Positions 1-8,603 of a DNA stretch of 64,000 nucleotides are shown here, piece by piece. The position numbers and the translations under genes were made by a program. Source of the stretch: JASHPR01 sp963729365 (GTDB lineage Bacteria > Actinomycetota > Actinomycetes > Streptosporangiales > Streptosporangiaceae); the NCBI GenBank assembly GCA_963729365.1, contig CAVSNQ010000022.1, positions 310,001-374,000 on the forward strand, written 5' to 3'. The stretch's first letter is position 1. The number at the start of each line of letters is the position of its first letter. Below the pieces are notes generated by a model, which saw only the letters and a list, made by a program, of their open reading frames with translations, was not told the origin of the DNA and did not search any database.

Positions 1-378
1 GCGGTCATGTATCTCGGGAAGCTGTGCGAGATCGGCCCGGTGCGGGACATCTACCGCAAGCCGCTGCATCCCTACACGCTGGCGCTGCTGAATTCCATCC
101 CGGATCCGGCCCCCCGGGCCGGGAAGCGGGACGCCGACCGTGTGATCAGCGGTGACCTGCCCTCGCCGCTGGACCCGCCGAGCGGCTGCCGGTTCCGCAC
201 CCGTTGTCCCCGGGCCCAGGAGCGTTGCGCGGCAGAGCCGCCCGAGCTCCGCGCGCTCGGCGCCGACGGGCATCTGGTGGCCTGTCACTTCCCGCTCTCC
301 GACGGCTCCCGCGCGCCGGCTGACGGGGCGGCGGAACTCGAGGTCCTCGGCCGCCGGCCGCCGGGCGGCGCGTCCTGA
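1..378 (+). CDS. oligopeptide/dipeptide ABC transporter ATP-binding protein, C-terminal end (cut by window edge)
   Basis: The frame is open from base 1 and ends at the TGA before 379, so only about 125 C-terminal residues are visible and the nucleotide-binding core lies outside. What remains is the tail typical of Opp/Dpp-type ATPases (the oligo_HPY region): an HPYT motif about 25 residues in, followed by a cysteine cluster (C-RFRTRCP, then C and a late C) and the ACHFPL-like end. It would energise import of peptides or nickel-type solutes from the inner face of the membrane. The ATG at 7 is internal and not the true start. Its partner permeases must lie upstream of the window. It is the only peptide-type ATPase seen here, which matters for the ATPase-less importer at 22544-26334. 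Confidence 0.9.
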   Translation, partial: AVMYLGKLCEIGPVRDIYRKPLHPYTLALLNSIPDPAPRAGKRDADRVISGDLPSPLDPPSGCRFRTRCPRAQERCAAEPPELRALGADGHLVACHFPLSDGSRAPADGAAELEVLGRRPPGGAS

Positions 379-455
379 TCCGTCGGTCCCGGGAATGGCC
401 GGTGCCGGTGAGGCCTTGTGATGATCTGCCGGGAAGGGAAGAGGAGAGAGCCTGG

Positions 456-1628
456 ATGTCCGAGAGCCAGAGCGCAGAGCACGGCGTGGCCACAGCGGCG
501 GGGCCGTCCTCGGAACGGCCTCCGTTCCGCGCTGATCACGTCGGCAGCCTGCTGCGCCCGCCCGAGGTGCTGCGGGCCCGGGACGACTTCGCGGCCGGGC
601 GCATCAGCGCCGGCCAGCTGCGGGACGTCGAGGACGCCGCGATCCGCGATGTAGTGCGGATGCAGCACGAGGTCGGGCTGCGGTCGGCGACGGACGGCGA
701 GTTCCGCCGTGAGTCGTGGCACATGGACTTCATCTACCAGCTCGGCGGCATCCAGAAGGTGCAGGACGACACGATCAGGGTGGCGTTCCACAACGAGCAG
801 AAGACATACGAGTGGGCGCCGCCTTCCGCGCATGTCGTCGCCCCGCTCACCCTCGAGCACACCATTTTCGGCGACGCGTTCTCGTTCCTGGCCGGCACGG
901 TCACGGCCGCCACGGCGAAGCTGACGATCCCGTCGCTGAGCATGGTGCACTACCGCGGCGGGCGTTCGGCGATCGACCAGGCGGTGTACCCCGACCTCGG
1001 CCAGTTCTGGGCCGACCTGGCGGCGGCCTACGCCGAGGAGGTCCGGCGGCTGTACGACCTCGGCTGCCGTTACCTGCAGTTCGACGACACGAGCCTGGCG
1101 TACATGAACGACCCCGCCCAGCGCCGGCACGTCGCCGAGATCGGCGGGGATCCCGAGCACCAGCACGAGCACTACATCGCGAACATCAACCGCGCGCTGG
1201 CCGGCCGGCCGCCCGGCCTCGCCGTCACCACGCATATGTGCCGGGGGAACAACCAGAGCATGTGGGCGGCCGAGGGCGGCTACGACTTCGTGGCCGAGGC
1301 GCTGTTCAGCGAGCTCGACGTCGACGGGTTCTTCTGCGAGTGGGACGACGAGCGCTCGGGCGGCTTCGAGCCGCTGCGGTTCGTGCCGCCGGGCAAGCGG
1401 GTCGTGCTCGGGCTGGTGACCACCAAGCGCGGCGAGCTGGAGAGCAAGGACGACCTGAAGCGCCGCATCGACGACGCCGCGCGGTACGTCGACATCGGCC
1501 AGCTGTGCCTGTCACCGCAGTGCGGGTTCTCCTCCACCAAGGAAGGCAACGACCTCACGCACGAGCAGCAGTGGGCCAAGCTCAGGCTGATCGTCGAGAC
1601 CGCGCAGGAGGTATGGGGCTCGCGGTGA
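456..1628 (+). CDS. MetE-like cobalamin-independent methionine synthase family protein (YxjG/YxjH type)
   Basis: A protein of 390 residues that corresponds to the C-terminal catalytic half of MetE rather than full-length MetE (about 750 residues). The N-terminal FRADHVGSLLRP block, the THMCRGNN motif and the late LSPQCGF motif are the usual zinc-ligand surroundings (His, Cys, Cys) of this superfamily, which moves a methyl group to a thiol. The ATG at 456 is preferred over the GTG at 402 because the purine-rich GGGAAGAGGAGAG lies 7 bases before it. It starts 77 bases after the peptide-type ATPase and may be co-transcribed with it. The methyl donor cannot be read from sequence; stand-alone proteins of this type need not use methyltetrahydrofolate. 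Confidence 0.85.
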   Translation: MSESQSAEHGVATAAGPSSERPPFRADHVGSLLRPPEVLRARDDFAAGRISAGQLRDVEDAAIRDVVRMQHEVGLRSATDGEFRRESWHMDFIYQLGGIQKVQDDTIRVAFHNEQKTYEWAPPSAHVVAPLTLEHTIFGDAFSFLAGTVTAATAKLTIPSLSMVHYRGGRSAIDQAVYPDLGQFWADLAAAYAEEVRRLYDLGCRYLQFDDTSLAYMNDPAQRRHVAEIGGDPEHQHEHYIANINRALAGRPPGLAVTTHMCRGNNQSMWAAEGGYDFVAEALFSELDVDGFFCEWDDERSGGFEPLRFVPPGKRVVLGLVTTKRGELESKDDLKRRIDDAARYVDIGQLCLSPQCGFSSTKEGNDLTHEQQWAKLRLIVETAQEVWGSR

Positions 1629-1673
1629 GCCCGAGGTGCACGGCGCGCCGGGCGGCGACCCGGCGCGCGCCGG

Positions 1674-2021
1674 TCAGACGTTGAAGCCGAGCGCGCGGAG
1701 CTGCTCGCGGCCGTCCTCGGTGATCTTGTCTGGTCCCCACGGCGGCAGCCAGACCCAGTTGATCCGGAAATCGGCGACCAGCCCGTCGAGCGCCGAGCGC
1801 GCCTGGTCCTCGATCACGTCGGTGAGCGGACACGCGGCGCTGGTGAGCGTCATATCGATGGTGGCGACCCGGTCCTCGGCGACGGTCACGCCGTAGATCA
1901 GCCCGAGATCGACGACGTTCACGCCGAGTTCTGGATCGACGACGTCCCGGAGTGCCTCAAGCACGTCCTCGACGTCCGGTGTGAGCTGGCCGGCCAGCTC
2001 AGAAGCGTTATCGGTGGTCAT
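1674..2021 (-). CDS. sufT: SufT-like metal-sulfur cluster assembly factor (MIP18/DUF59 family)
   Basis: A 115-residue protein with the DUF59 fold signature: the EALRDVVDPELGVNVVDLGL stretch near residues 20-40 and a conserved cysteine in SAACPLTD. Proteins of this family help mature or deliver Fe-S clusters to target enzymes. It is the last gene of the suf operon. Its ATG overlaps the sufU stop by four bases (ATGA), which indicates translational coupling and decides the start, as the upstream open frame lies wholly within sufU. The 45-base gap to the convergent MetE-like gene holds no strong terminator that I can see. Confidence 0.92.
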   Translation of the reverse strand: MTTDNASELAGQLTPDVEDVLEALRDVVDPELGVNVVDLGLIYGVTVAEDRVATIDMTLTSAACPLTDVIEDQARSALDGLVADFRINWVWLPPWGPDKITEDGREQLRALGFNV

Positions 2022-2512
2022 GTCTGCTCCCCGTCTGGTTGCATGGCAGCCTCGTCGGCCGCTGACCCGTCCAGGGCCTGAGTGGTCGCGTCCTTCCAGG
2101 CCATCCAGCCGAGCAGGGCGCACTTGATCCGCGCTGGGTACTTGGACACGCCCTCAAACGCTACCGCGTCGCCGAGCCGGTCCTCGTCGGGCTCGGCCGC
2201 GCCCCGGGACTGCATCAGCTCAAGGAACGCCCCGCTGACGTCCATGGCCTCGCGCACGGTCTTGCCGATCACCGCGTCGGTCATCACCGACGCGCTGGCC
2301 TGGCTGATCGAGCAGCCGAGCGCGTCATAGGACACGTCGGCGACCACCGGCTCACCGCTCGCGTCCTTGAGCGTCACCCGTAGCGTGACCTCGTCACCGC
2401 AGAGCGGGTTCACGTGATGCACCTGGGCGTCGTAGGGCTCCCGCAGGCCCTTGTTGTGCGGGTGGCGGTAGTGGTCCAGGATGATCTCCTGGTACAGCGA
2501 CTCGACTCCCAT
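2018..2512 (-). CDS. sufU: SufU, Fe-S cluster assembly sulfurtransferase/scaffold
   Basis: A 164-residue IscU-like protein of the zinc-binding SufU class. The three ligand cysteines are in PLCGD (about 38), LGCSIS (about 67) and IKCALL (about 131), with Asp40 as the fourth likely ligand. The insertion between the second and third cysteines, typical of SufU as opposed to IscU, is present. SufU takes persulfide sulfur from SufS and passes it to SufBCD. The ATG at 2512 has GAAGGGG just upstream; a GTG directly before it is an alternative. The 47-base gap after sufS is the only non-overlapping junction of the operon. Confidence 0.95.
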   Translation of the reverse strand: MGVESLYQEIILDHYRHPHNKGLREPYDAQVHHVNPLCGDEVTLRVTLKDASGEPVVADVSYDALGCSISQASASVMTDAVIGKTVREAMDVSGAFLELMQSRGAAEPDEDRLGDAVAFEGVSKYPARIKCALLGWMAWKDATTQALDGSAADEAAMQPDGEQT

Positions 2513-2559
2513 CACACCCCCTTCAACGCGCTGCCCGGTACGAGGGGTTCCCGTCGCAT

Positions 2560-3870
2560 TTATGCCGTCCCGAAGAACTTCTGCGTCTGGCGTACCCCAT
2601 CGGCCAGCGCGTCGACCTCGTCGTGGGTGTTGTACACGTAAAACGTGGCCCGGGTGCTGGCCTGCACCCCGAGCGCCCGGTGCAGCGGCCAGGCGCAGTG
2701 ATGATCGGCTCGTACCGCGATGCCGAGCTCGTCGAGCAACTGGCCGACGTCGTGCGGGTGAACATCCTCGATCGTGAACGAGACGGCCCCGCCGCGGTCG
2801 TCGGTCGTGAGCGGGCCGAGGATGCGCACGCCGTCGATGCTGCCGAGCGCCTCGAGCGCGTGCCCGGTCAGCGCTTCCTCGTGCGCGGCCACGTTCTCCA
2901 TGCCCAGCGCGTCCAGGTAGTCGCAGGCGGCGGCCAGGCCGACCGCCTGGGCGGCCGCGGGGACCCCGGCCTCGAACCGCTCGGGCGGTGGCAGGAAGGT
3001 CGAGCCCTCCATCCTGACCACTTCGATCATCGACCCGCCGGTGATGAACGGCGGCATCGCCTCAAGCAGCTCGCGCCGCCCCCACAGCACGCCGATGCCG
3101 GACGGGCCGAGCATCTTGTGCGCGGAGAACGCGAGGAAGTCGGCGCCGAGCGCTCCGACGTCAACCGGCCGGTGCGGCACTGACTGGGCGCCGTCGGTCA
3201 CCACCAGCGCCCCGCGGGCATGCGCTAGCGCGGCGATCTCGGCGACCGGGGGCACCGTGCCGGTGACGTTGGACTGATGCGTGACCGCCACGACCTTGGT
3301 CCGGTCGTTGACCAGGGCGTCGGCGTTGCTCAGGTCCAGGCGGCCGTCCGGCGAGGTCACGGAGAACCAGCGCAGCGTGGCGCCGGTGCGCTGGCACAGC
3401 TGCTGCCAGGGAACCAGGTTGGCGTGATGCTCCATCTCGGTGACCAGCACCTCGTCACCCGGGCCGACCCGGAACCGCGCGGCCTCGGGACCGGCGGTGG
3501 CCGCGTTGCTCATCGCGTAGGCGACCAGGTTCACCGCCTCGGTCGCGCTCTTGGTGAACACGATCTCGCCCGGATCCGCGCCGATGAAGGCCGCGACCCG
3601 CGCCCGTGCGCCCTCGTAGGCGTCGGTGGCCTCCTCGCCGAGCAGGTGCGCCCCGCGATGCGCCGCCGAGTTGTGGATGGTGTAGAAGTCGCGCTCCGCG
3701 TCGAGCACCTGGCGTGGCTTCTGCGAGGTGGCACCGGAGTCGAGGTAGACCAGGGGCCGCCCGCCGCGCACCGCCCGGCCGAGGATCGGGAAGTCGGCCC
3801 GGATGTCGGTCACGTCGAGCGGGCGAGCCGCTCCGCTGGCCAGTGCCTGCCCCGTCGTGGCTGAGGTCAT
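2560..3870 (-). CDS. sufS: SufS, cysteine desulfurase (class V aminotransferase fold)
   Basis: A 436-residue PLP enzyme that releases sulfur from cysteine as a persulfide for SufU. The PLP lysine is Lys252 in FSAHKMLGPSG and the persulfide cysteine lies in the ADHHCAWPLH segment near residue 400; RATFYVYNT near the end is also typical of SufS. The ATG overlaps the sufC stop by four bases (ATGA), fixing the start and showing coupling. Length fits group II desulfurases with a slightly long N-terminus. Confidence 0.97.
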   Translation of the reverse strand: MTSATTGQALASGAARPLDVTDIRADFPILGRAVRGGRPLVYLDSGATSQKPRQVLDAERDFYTIHNSAAHRGAHLLGEEATDAYEGARARVAAFIGADPGEIVFTKSATEAVNLVAYAMSNAATAGPEAARFRVGPGDEVLVTEMEHHANLVPWQQLCQRTGATLRWFSVTSPDGRLDLSNADALVNDRTKVVAVTHQSNVTGTVPPVAEIAALAHARGALVVTDGAQSVPHRPVDVGALGADFLAFSAHKMLGPSGIGVLWGRRELLEAMPPFITGGSMIEVVRMEGSTFLPPPERFEAGVPAAAQAVGLAAACDYLDALGMENVAAHEEALTGHALEALGSIDGVRILGPLTTDDRGGAVSFTIEDVHPHDVGQLLDELGIAVRADHHCAWPLHRALGVQASTRATFYVYNTHDEVDALADGVRQTQKFFGTA

Positions 3871-4673
3871 GCCGCCGCGCCCGCCTTCAGGAACTTCTCG
3901 TAGCCTTCCGCCTCCAGCACCTCGGCGAGCTCGGCACCGCCCTCCTCGACGATCCGGCCGCCCACGAACACGTGCACGAAGTCGGGCTGCACGTAGTGCA
4001 GGATCCGGGTGTAGTGGGTAATCAGCAGCACCCCGTGCCCGGGCTCCTGGCGGAACGTGTTGATGCCTGCCGAGACGACCTTGAGCGCGTCGATATCAAG
4101 CCCGGAGTCGGTCTCGTCCAAGATCGCGATCTTGGGGTTCAGCAGCTGCATCTGCAGGATCTCGTGCCGCTTCTTCTCGCCGCCGGAGAAGCCCTCGTTC
4201 AGGTTCCGCTCGGCGAAGTCCGGGTCGATCGACAGCGCGTCCATGCTCGTCCGCAGTTCCTTGACGAACGTGCGGAGCTTGGGCGCCTCGCCGCGGACGG
4301 CGGTCACCGCGGTCCGCAGGAAGTTAGACACCGAGACGCCGGGCACCTCCACCGGGTACTGCATGGCGAGGAAGAGGCCGGCCCGCGCCCTGGCGTCCAC
4401 GCTCATCTTCAGCACGTCCTCGCCGTCCAGCGTGACCGAGCCCTCGGTCACCAGGTACTTGGGATGGCCGGCGATCGCGTAGGCGAGGGTGGACTTGCCG
4501 GAGCCGTTCGGTCCCATGATCGCGTGAGTCTGGCCGGCCGAGACGGTCAGGTCGACGCCGCGCAGGATCTCCCGGCTGGCGCCGGAGGGTTCCGCCACGC
4601 TGACGTGCAGGTTACGGATGTCAAGGGTGGGTGGCACGGGCTGAACTAGCTGGCTAGCCGGGGTAGTCATCAT
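3867..4673 (-). CDS. sufC: SufC, Fe-S assembly ATPase
   Basis: A 268-residue ABC-type ATPase that works in the cytosol with SufB and SufD and not in a membrane. The P-loop GPNGSGKS is at residues 54-61, the signature is FSGGEKKR, Walker B ends AILDETDSGLD, and the H-loop histidine is in LLITHYTRIL. The unusual Lys-Lys in the signature is typical of SufC. Two adjacent ATGs (4673 and 4670) overlap the stop of the upstream Rieske gene as ATGATGA. An approximately 20-residue N-terminal extension precedes the usual start of the domain. Confidence 0.97.
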   Translation of the reverse strand: MMTTPASQLVQPVPPTLDIRNLHVSVAEPSGASREILRGVDLTVSAGQTHAIMGPNGSGKSTLAYAIAGHPKYLVTEGSVTLDGEDVLKMSVDARARAGLFLAMQYPVEVPGVSVSNFLRTAVTAVRGEAPKLRTFVKELRTSMDALSIDPDFAERNLNEGFSGGEKKRHEILQMQLLNPKIAILDETDSGLDIDALKVVSAGINTFRQEPGHGVLLITHYTRILHYVQPDFVHVFVGGRIVEEGGAELAEVLEAEGYEKFLKAGAAA

Positions 4674-5002
4674 CTCTCCTGGTCTGGCAGCGAGACGTAC
4701 ACGTCATCGCCTTCGGTCTGCACCGGGTAGGTGGGCACTGGTCTGGTGGCTGGCGGACCGGTCGGCTTGCCGGTGCGCAGGTCGAAGCAGGATCCGTGCA
4801 GCCAGCACTCCACGGTGTGGTCGTAGATGTCGCCCTCGGACAGCGGGACCTCCTCGTGCGAGCACACGTCACGCAGCGCGAAGATCTCCCCGCCGGTGCG
4901 GGCGATCGCGACCGGCGTGCCTTGCACCTCCACGCCGAGCACCCCGTTCTCGGGCACGTCGGCGAGCGCGCAGGCCCGCACGTAGTTGGCCGGCTGGGTC
5001 AT
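4670..5002 (-). CDS. Rieske [2Fe-2S] ferredoxin-like protein of the suf operon
   Basis: A 110-residue non-heme Rieske protein. The two cluster motifs are C-S-H in RDVCSHEEVPL (about residue 47) and C-x2-H in ECWLHGSCFD (about residue 66), giving the 2 Cys plus 2 His ligand set. Annotation pipelines often call such proteins dioxygenase ferredoxin subunits, but the location between sufD and sufC, with ATGA overlaps on both sides, argues for a role in electron supply or cluster handling for the SUF machine. This placement recurs in other actinobacterial suf operons. No partner oxygenase is in the window. Confidence 0.93.
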   Translation of the reverse strand: MTQPANYVRACALADVPENGVLGVEVQGTPVAIARTGGEIFALRDVCSHEEVPLSEGDIYDHTVECWLHGSCFDLRTGKPTGPPATRPVPTYPVQTEGDDVYVSLPDQER

Positions 5003-6159
5003 GCGGCGCCCTCCGCCGGGCTGCTCAGCTCGGCCTCGATCGCGGCGGTCACCCGGTCCCGCACCTCGGGCACCTCGATCTGGGCGATCAGCTGGCCGAA
5101 GAAACCCTTGATCACCAGGCGCCGCGCGTCCTCGAACGGGATCCCGCGGGCCATCAGGTAGAACAGGTGATGATCCTCGAGCCGCCCGCTGGCGCTGGCG
5201 TGCCCGGCCCCGACCACCTCGCCGGTCAGGATCTCCAGGTTCGGCACCGAGTCGACCCGGGTGCCGTCGGTGAGCACCAGGTTCCTGTTGTACTCGTAGG
5301 TGTCGGTGCCGGTTGCCTCGGCCCGGATGATCACATCGCCGATCCACACGGCGTGCGCGTCCGCGCCCTGCAGGGCGCCCTTGTAGCTGACCCGGCTGCG
5401 GCAGTTGCGCTCGTCGTGATCCACGAACAGCCGGTGCTCCAGGTGCTGGCCGGCGTCGGCGAAGTACAGGCCGCGCAGTTCGGCGTCACCACCGGGCCCC
5501 GCGTAGCGGACCGAGGGCGCCAGCCGGACCACCCCGCCGCCCAGCGTCACCGCCGTGTGGGTCAGCTTCGCGTCTTTCCCGAGCTGAGCGTGATGGTACG
5601 ACAGGTGCACCGCATCCCCCGCCCAGTCCTGCAGCGACACCACGGTCAGCGAGCCCCCGTCCCCGACCACCAGCTCCACGTTGTCCGCGTAGGTCGCCGA
5701 CCCGCCATAGTCCAGCACCACCACGCCCCGCGCGTTCGGCGCCACCTTCACCACAAGATGCCCAAATGCCGCACCAGCGGCATCCTCCCCGCGGACGGTG
5801 ACCCACGTAGGCGCTATCCGTTCCGGCCCCTCGCCAATGGTGATGACGGTGGCCTCGTCGAACGACGCAAAGGCCCGGGCGCTGACCCGGTCACCAGGGA
5901 CAAAGGCGGTGCCGAGCCGGGGGTCGCCGTGTTGCGTCAGCTCAACGGCGACACCCGGGGCGGCATCGGCTGCGACCGTGGTCTTCCCCGGCGCCAGGTC
6001 ACCATCTGTGTGCAACCCGCGCAGCCGCCGCAGCGGCGTGAACCGCCACTCCTCCTCGCGCCCGCTGGGCACGGGGAAGTCGGCCAGTTCGAAGGACTGC
6101 CGTTCGTGCAGCCTGGAGACGGGGGCGCCGGCCTCGACCGCCCCCTGGAGCCCCGCCAT
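4999..6159 (-). CDS. sufD: SufD, Fe-S cluster assembly scaffold subunit
   Basis: A 386-residue right-handed beta-helix protein of the SufBCD scaffold. The C-terminal half carries the family hallmarks DSVPNLEILTGEV and GRLEDHHLFYLMARG, with the conserved histidine of the SufB-SufD interface in HH. The N-terminal 120 residues are less conserved, as usual. The ATG overlaps the last base of the sufB stop, and the stop overlaps the Rieske start by four bases. A longer open frame continues upstream inside sufB, but the family N-terminus begins at MAGLQGAVEAG. Confidence 0.95.
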   Translation of the reverse strand: MAGLQGAVEAGAPVSRLHERQSFELADFPVPSGREEEWRFTPLRRLRGLHTDGDLAPGKTTVAADAAPGVAVELTQHGDPRLGTAFVPGDRVSARAFASFDEATVITIGEGPERIAPTWVTVRGEDAAGAAFGHLVVKVAPNARGVVVLDYGGSATYADNVELVVGDGGSLTVVSLQDWAGDAVHLSYHHAQLGKDAKLTHTAVTLGGGVVRLAPSVRYAGPGGDAELRGLYFADAGQHLEHRLFVDHDERNCRSRVSYKGALQGADAHAVWIGDVIIRAEATGTDTYEYNRNLVLTDGTRVDSVPNLEILTGEVVGAGHASASGRLEDHHLFYLMARGIPFEDARRLVIKGFFGQLIAQIEVPEVRDRVTAAIEAELSSPAEGAA

Positions 6160-7571
6160 TAGCCGACCGCCCCTTCCATCTGCAGCTCGATCAGCCGGTT
6201 GAGCTCGAGCGCGTACTCCATCGGCAGCTCGCGCGCGATCGGCTCCACGAAGCCGCGGACGATCGTGGCCATGGCCTCGTCCTCGGTCATGCCGCGGCTC
6301 ATCAGGTAGAAGAGCTGATCCTCGGAGATCTTCGACACCGTGGCCTCGTGACCCATCTCCACGTCGTCCTCGCGGACGTCGACGTAGGGGTAAGTGTCGG
6401 ACCGGCTGACCGCGTCCACCAGCAGCGCGTCGCACTTCACGGTGGACTTGGAGTGGGCGGCGCCGTCCTGCACCTGGACCAGGCCGCGGTACGAGGTCCG
6501 GCCGCCCGCCCTGGCCACCGACTTGGACACGATCTGGGACGAGGTGTTCGGCGCGCAGTGCACCATCTTGGCGCCCGCGTCCTGGTGCTGCCCGGTGCCG
6601 GCGAACGCGACCGACAGCGTCTCGCCCCTGGCGTGCTCGCCCATCAGGTAGACCGCCGGGTACTTCATCGTGACCTTGGACCCGATGTTCCCGTCGATCC
6701 ACTCCATGGTCGCGCCCTCCTGGGCGACGGCGCGCTTGGTGACCAGGTTGTAGACGTTGTTCGACCAGTTCTGGATCGTGGTGTAACGGCAGCGGGCGCC
6801 CTTCTTCACGATGATCTCCACCACCGCGGAGTGCAGCGAGTCGGAGGAGTAGATCGGCGCGGTGCAGCCCTCGACGTAGTGCACGGAGGCGTCCTCGTCG
6901 ACGATGATCAGGGTCCGCTCGAACTGGCCCATGTTCTCGGTGTTGATCCGGAAGTAGGCCTGCAGCGGGATCTCCACGTGCACGCCCTTCGGCACGTAGA
7001 TGAAGCTGCCGCCGGACCAGACCGCGGTGTTCAGCGCGGCGAACTTGTTGTCCCCGACCGGGATGATCGTGGCGAAGTACTCCTGGAACAGCTCGGGGTG
7101 CTGCCTGAGCGCGGTGTCGGTGTCCTCGAAGATGACGCCCTTCTCCTCAAGGTCCTCGCGGATCTTGTGGTAGACGACCTCGGACTCGTACTGCGCGGCG
7201 ACGCCGGCGATGAGGCGCTGCTTCTCAGCCTCGGGGATGCCGAGCCTGTCGTAGGTGTTCTTGATGTCCGCGGGCAGGTCGTCCCAGTTCGCGGCCTGCT
7301 TCTCGGTCGACCGGACGAAGTACTTGATGTTCTCGAAATCGATGCCCGTCAGATCCGCGCCCCAGCCGGGCATCGGCTTGCGCCGGAACAGCTTCAGGCC
7401 CTTCAGCCGCAGGTCGAGCATCCACTGCGGCTCGTTCTTCTTGGCCGAGATATCGCGGACGACCTCCTCGCTCAGGCCGCGCCGCGCGGACTCGCCTGCC
7501 TTGTCGGAGTCGGCCCATCCGAACTTGTACCGCTCGAGCCCCTCGAGTTCGGGGCGCGCGATGGTCGTCAT
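6159..7571 (-). CDS. sufB: SufB, Fe-S cluster assembly scaffold subunit
   Basis: A 470-residue scaffold protein where the nascent cluster is built. The conserved block STVKCDALL gives the key cysteine at residue 380, and GHEATVSKISEDQLFYL gives His408-Glu409. The N-terminal sequence ERYKFGWADSD is the usual actinobacterial form. No intein is present, unlike several mycobacterial SufB proteins. The ATG overlaps the sufR stop by four bases, so sufR and sufB are translated in series. Confidence 0.97.
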   Translation of the reverse strand: MTTIARPELEGLERYKFGWADSDKAGESARRGLSEEVVRDISAKKNEPQWMLDLRLKGLKLFRRKPMPGWGADLTGIDFENIKYFVRSTEKQAANWDDLPADIKNTYDRLGIPEAEKQRLIAGVAAQYESEVVYHKIREDLEEKGVIFEDTDTALRQHPELFQEYFATIIPVGDNKFAALNTAVWSGGSFIYVPKGVHVEIPLQAYFRINTENMGQFERTLIIVDEDASVHYVEGCTAPIYSSDSLHSAVVEIIVKKGARCRYTTIQNWSNNVYNLVTKRAVAQEGATMEWIDGNIGSKVTMKYPAVYLMGEHARGETLSVAFAGTGQHQDAGAKMVHCAPNTSSQIVSKSVARAGGRTSYRGLVQVQDGAAHSKSTVKCDALLVDAVSRSDTYPYVDVREDDVEMGHEATVSKISEDQLFYLMSRGMTEDEAMATIVRGFVEPIARELPMEYALELNRLIELQMEGAVG

Positions 7572-8377
7572 GCGGAGATGCCTCCGGTTGTTGTCGTTGT
7601 GTCGCCGGTGATTGAGGTGCTACGGCTGTGCACGAGTGATGGTGCCGTGATGTGGGTGGTGCAGACCCCGTCGCCGCGGGAGATCGTAGCCAGGCGTTGC
7701 ACCGGGGTGCCGAGGAGACGGCCGAACGCCTCCGTCTCCGCCTCGCAGAGCTGCGGGAACTCGGCGGCCACGTGGGCGACCGGGCAGTGGTGCTGGCAAA
7801 GCTGCTCCCCGCCCGCCTCCCCGTGCCCCCGCATCGCGGCCGGGGCGACGCTCGCGGAAGCGGCGTAGCCGTCCGCCGACAGCGCCTCGGCCAGCGCCTG
7901 CACCCGCTGGCCGGCCGGCGCCGCGTCCACCACCGGGCGGTACCTGCGCTCCAGGTCGGAGATCTTCCTGCGGGCGAACTCGGCGACCGCGTCGGCACCC
8001 GCCGTCTCGGCCAGGAAGCGCAGCGCGCTGGTCGCCAGGTCGTCGTAGGCGTGCTCGAAGGCGCTCCGGCCCGCGTCGGTGATCGCGAACAGCCGGGCCG
8101 GGCGGCCCCGTCCCCGGCCGCCGTAGCAGCGCGCTTCCCTGGCCTCGATCATGCCCTCGGCCAGCAGGTTGTCCAGGTGGCGGCGGATGGCGGCCGGAGT
8201 CAGGCCCAGCCTGCCGCTCAGCCCGGCCGCGGTGGCCGGGCCGTTCTCCAGGATCAGCCGCGCGATCCGGGCACGGGTGCCCCGCTCGGTGCCCGGATGC
8301 CCCGGCATAGGCTGGGCGGAGGCAGCGCTGAACTCGGCACCAACCGAGGTGCCGGGCGCGGCGTCATCCAGTCCCAT
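7568..8377 (-). CDS. sufR: SufR, iron-sulfur-dependent repressor of the suf operon
   Basis: A DNA-binding protein of 269 residues with an N-terminal winged helix (LSGRLGLTPAAIRRHLDNL, about residues 50-68) and a C-terminal cysteine cluster (LCQHHCPVAH, then QLCEAE, then GDGVCTTHI). This is the arrangement of mycobacterial and cyanobacterial SufR, whose Fe-S cluster reports cluster demand and tunes suf repression. It is the first gene of the operon and so autoregulated. The ATG at 8377 is chosen because the in-frame GTG at 8386 lies inside the operator palindrome; a modest purine-rich leader is all that precedes it. Confidence 0.93.
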   Translation of the reverse strand: MGLDDAAPGTSVGAEFSAASAQPMPGHPGTERGTRARIARLILENGPATAAGLSGRLGLTPAAIRRHLDNLLAEGMIEAREARCYGGRGRGRPARLFAITDAGRSAFEHAYDDLATSALRFLAETAGADAVAEFARRKISDLERRYRPVVDAAPAGQRVQALAEALSADGYAASASVAPAAMRGHGEAGGEQLCQHHCPVAHVAAEFPQLCEAETEAFGRLLGTPVQRLATISRGDGVCTTHITAPSLVHSRSTSITGDTTTTTGGISA

Positions 8378-8382
8378 GTATT

Positions 8383-8397
8383 TCACAACATCAGTGT
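8383..8397 (-). promoter_or_regulatory. SufR-type operator palindrome
   Basis: On the minus strand the sequence reads ACACT, five bases, TGTGA. This is the form I recall for the mycobacterial SufR operator. It lies 6 bases before the sufR start and close to the expected transcription start, so SufR binding should block the operon promoter. Confidence 0.75.
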
Positions 8398-8401
8398 GCC
8401 G

Positions 8402-8407
8402 TAAATA
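8402..8407 (-). promoter_or_regulatory. probable -10 element of the suf operon promoter
   Basis: TATTTA on the minus strand, one of the few AT-rich hexamers here. It sits about 5 bases upstream of the SufR palindrome, so the start of transcription would fall inside the operator. No clear -35 box is visible. Confidence 0.45.
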
Positions 8408-8603
8408 CTTCCGCTACCGCAAACCGGCTCGCCGGTTCGCCAGTGACCCCAGCTCGCGGCGGGGCCGCCGGGGATGATGGGATGACCGGCCTGATCAGGG
8501 CCCGGCGTTTCCCGAGTGGCAGCCGACGACACGCGGGACGGCGCGAGCCCATGGATTTGCCGTGCGCCTCAAGCAGTGATATTTCCACATCTAGAGGGTG
8601 GAG

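Noticed and set aside
7..378. Stand-alone short ATPase fragment as pseudogene
   Set aside because: The frame is open to base 1 without a start context, so it is simply cut by the window edge.
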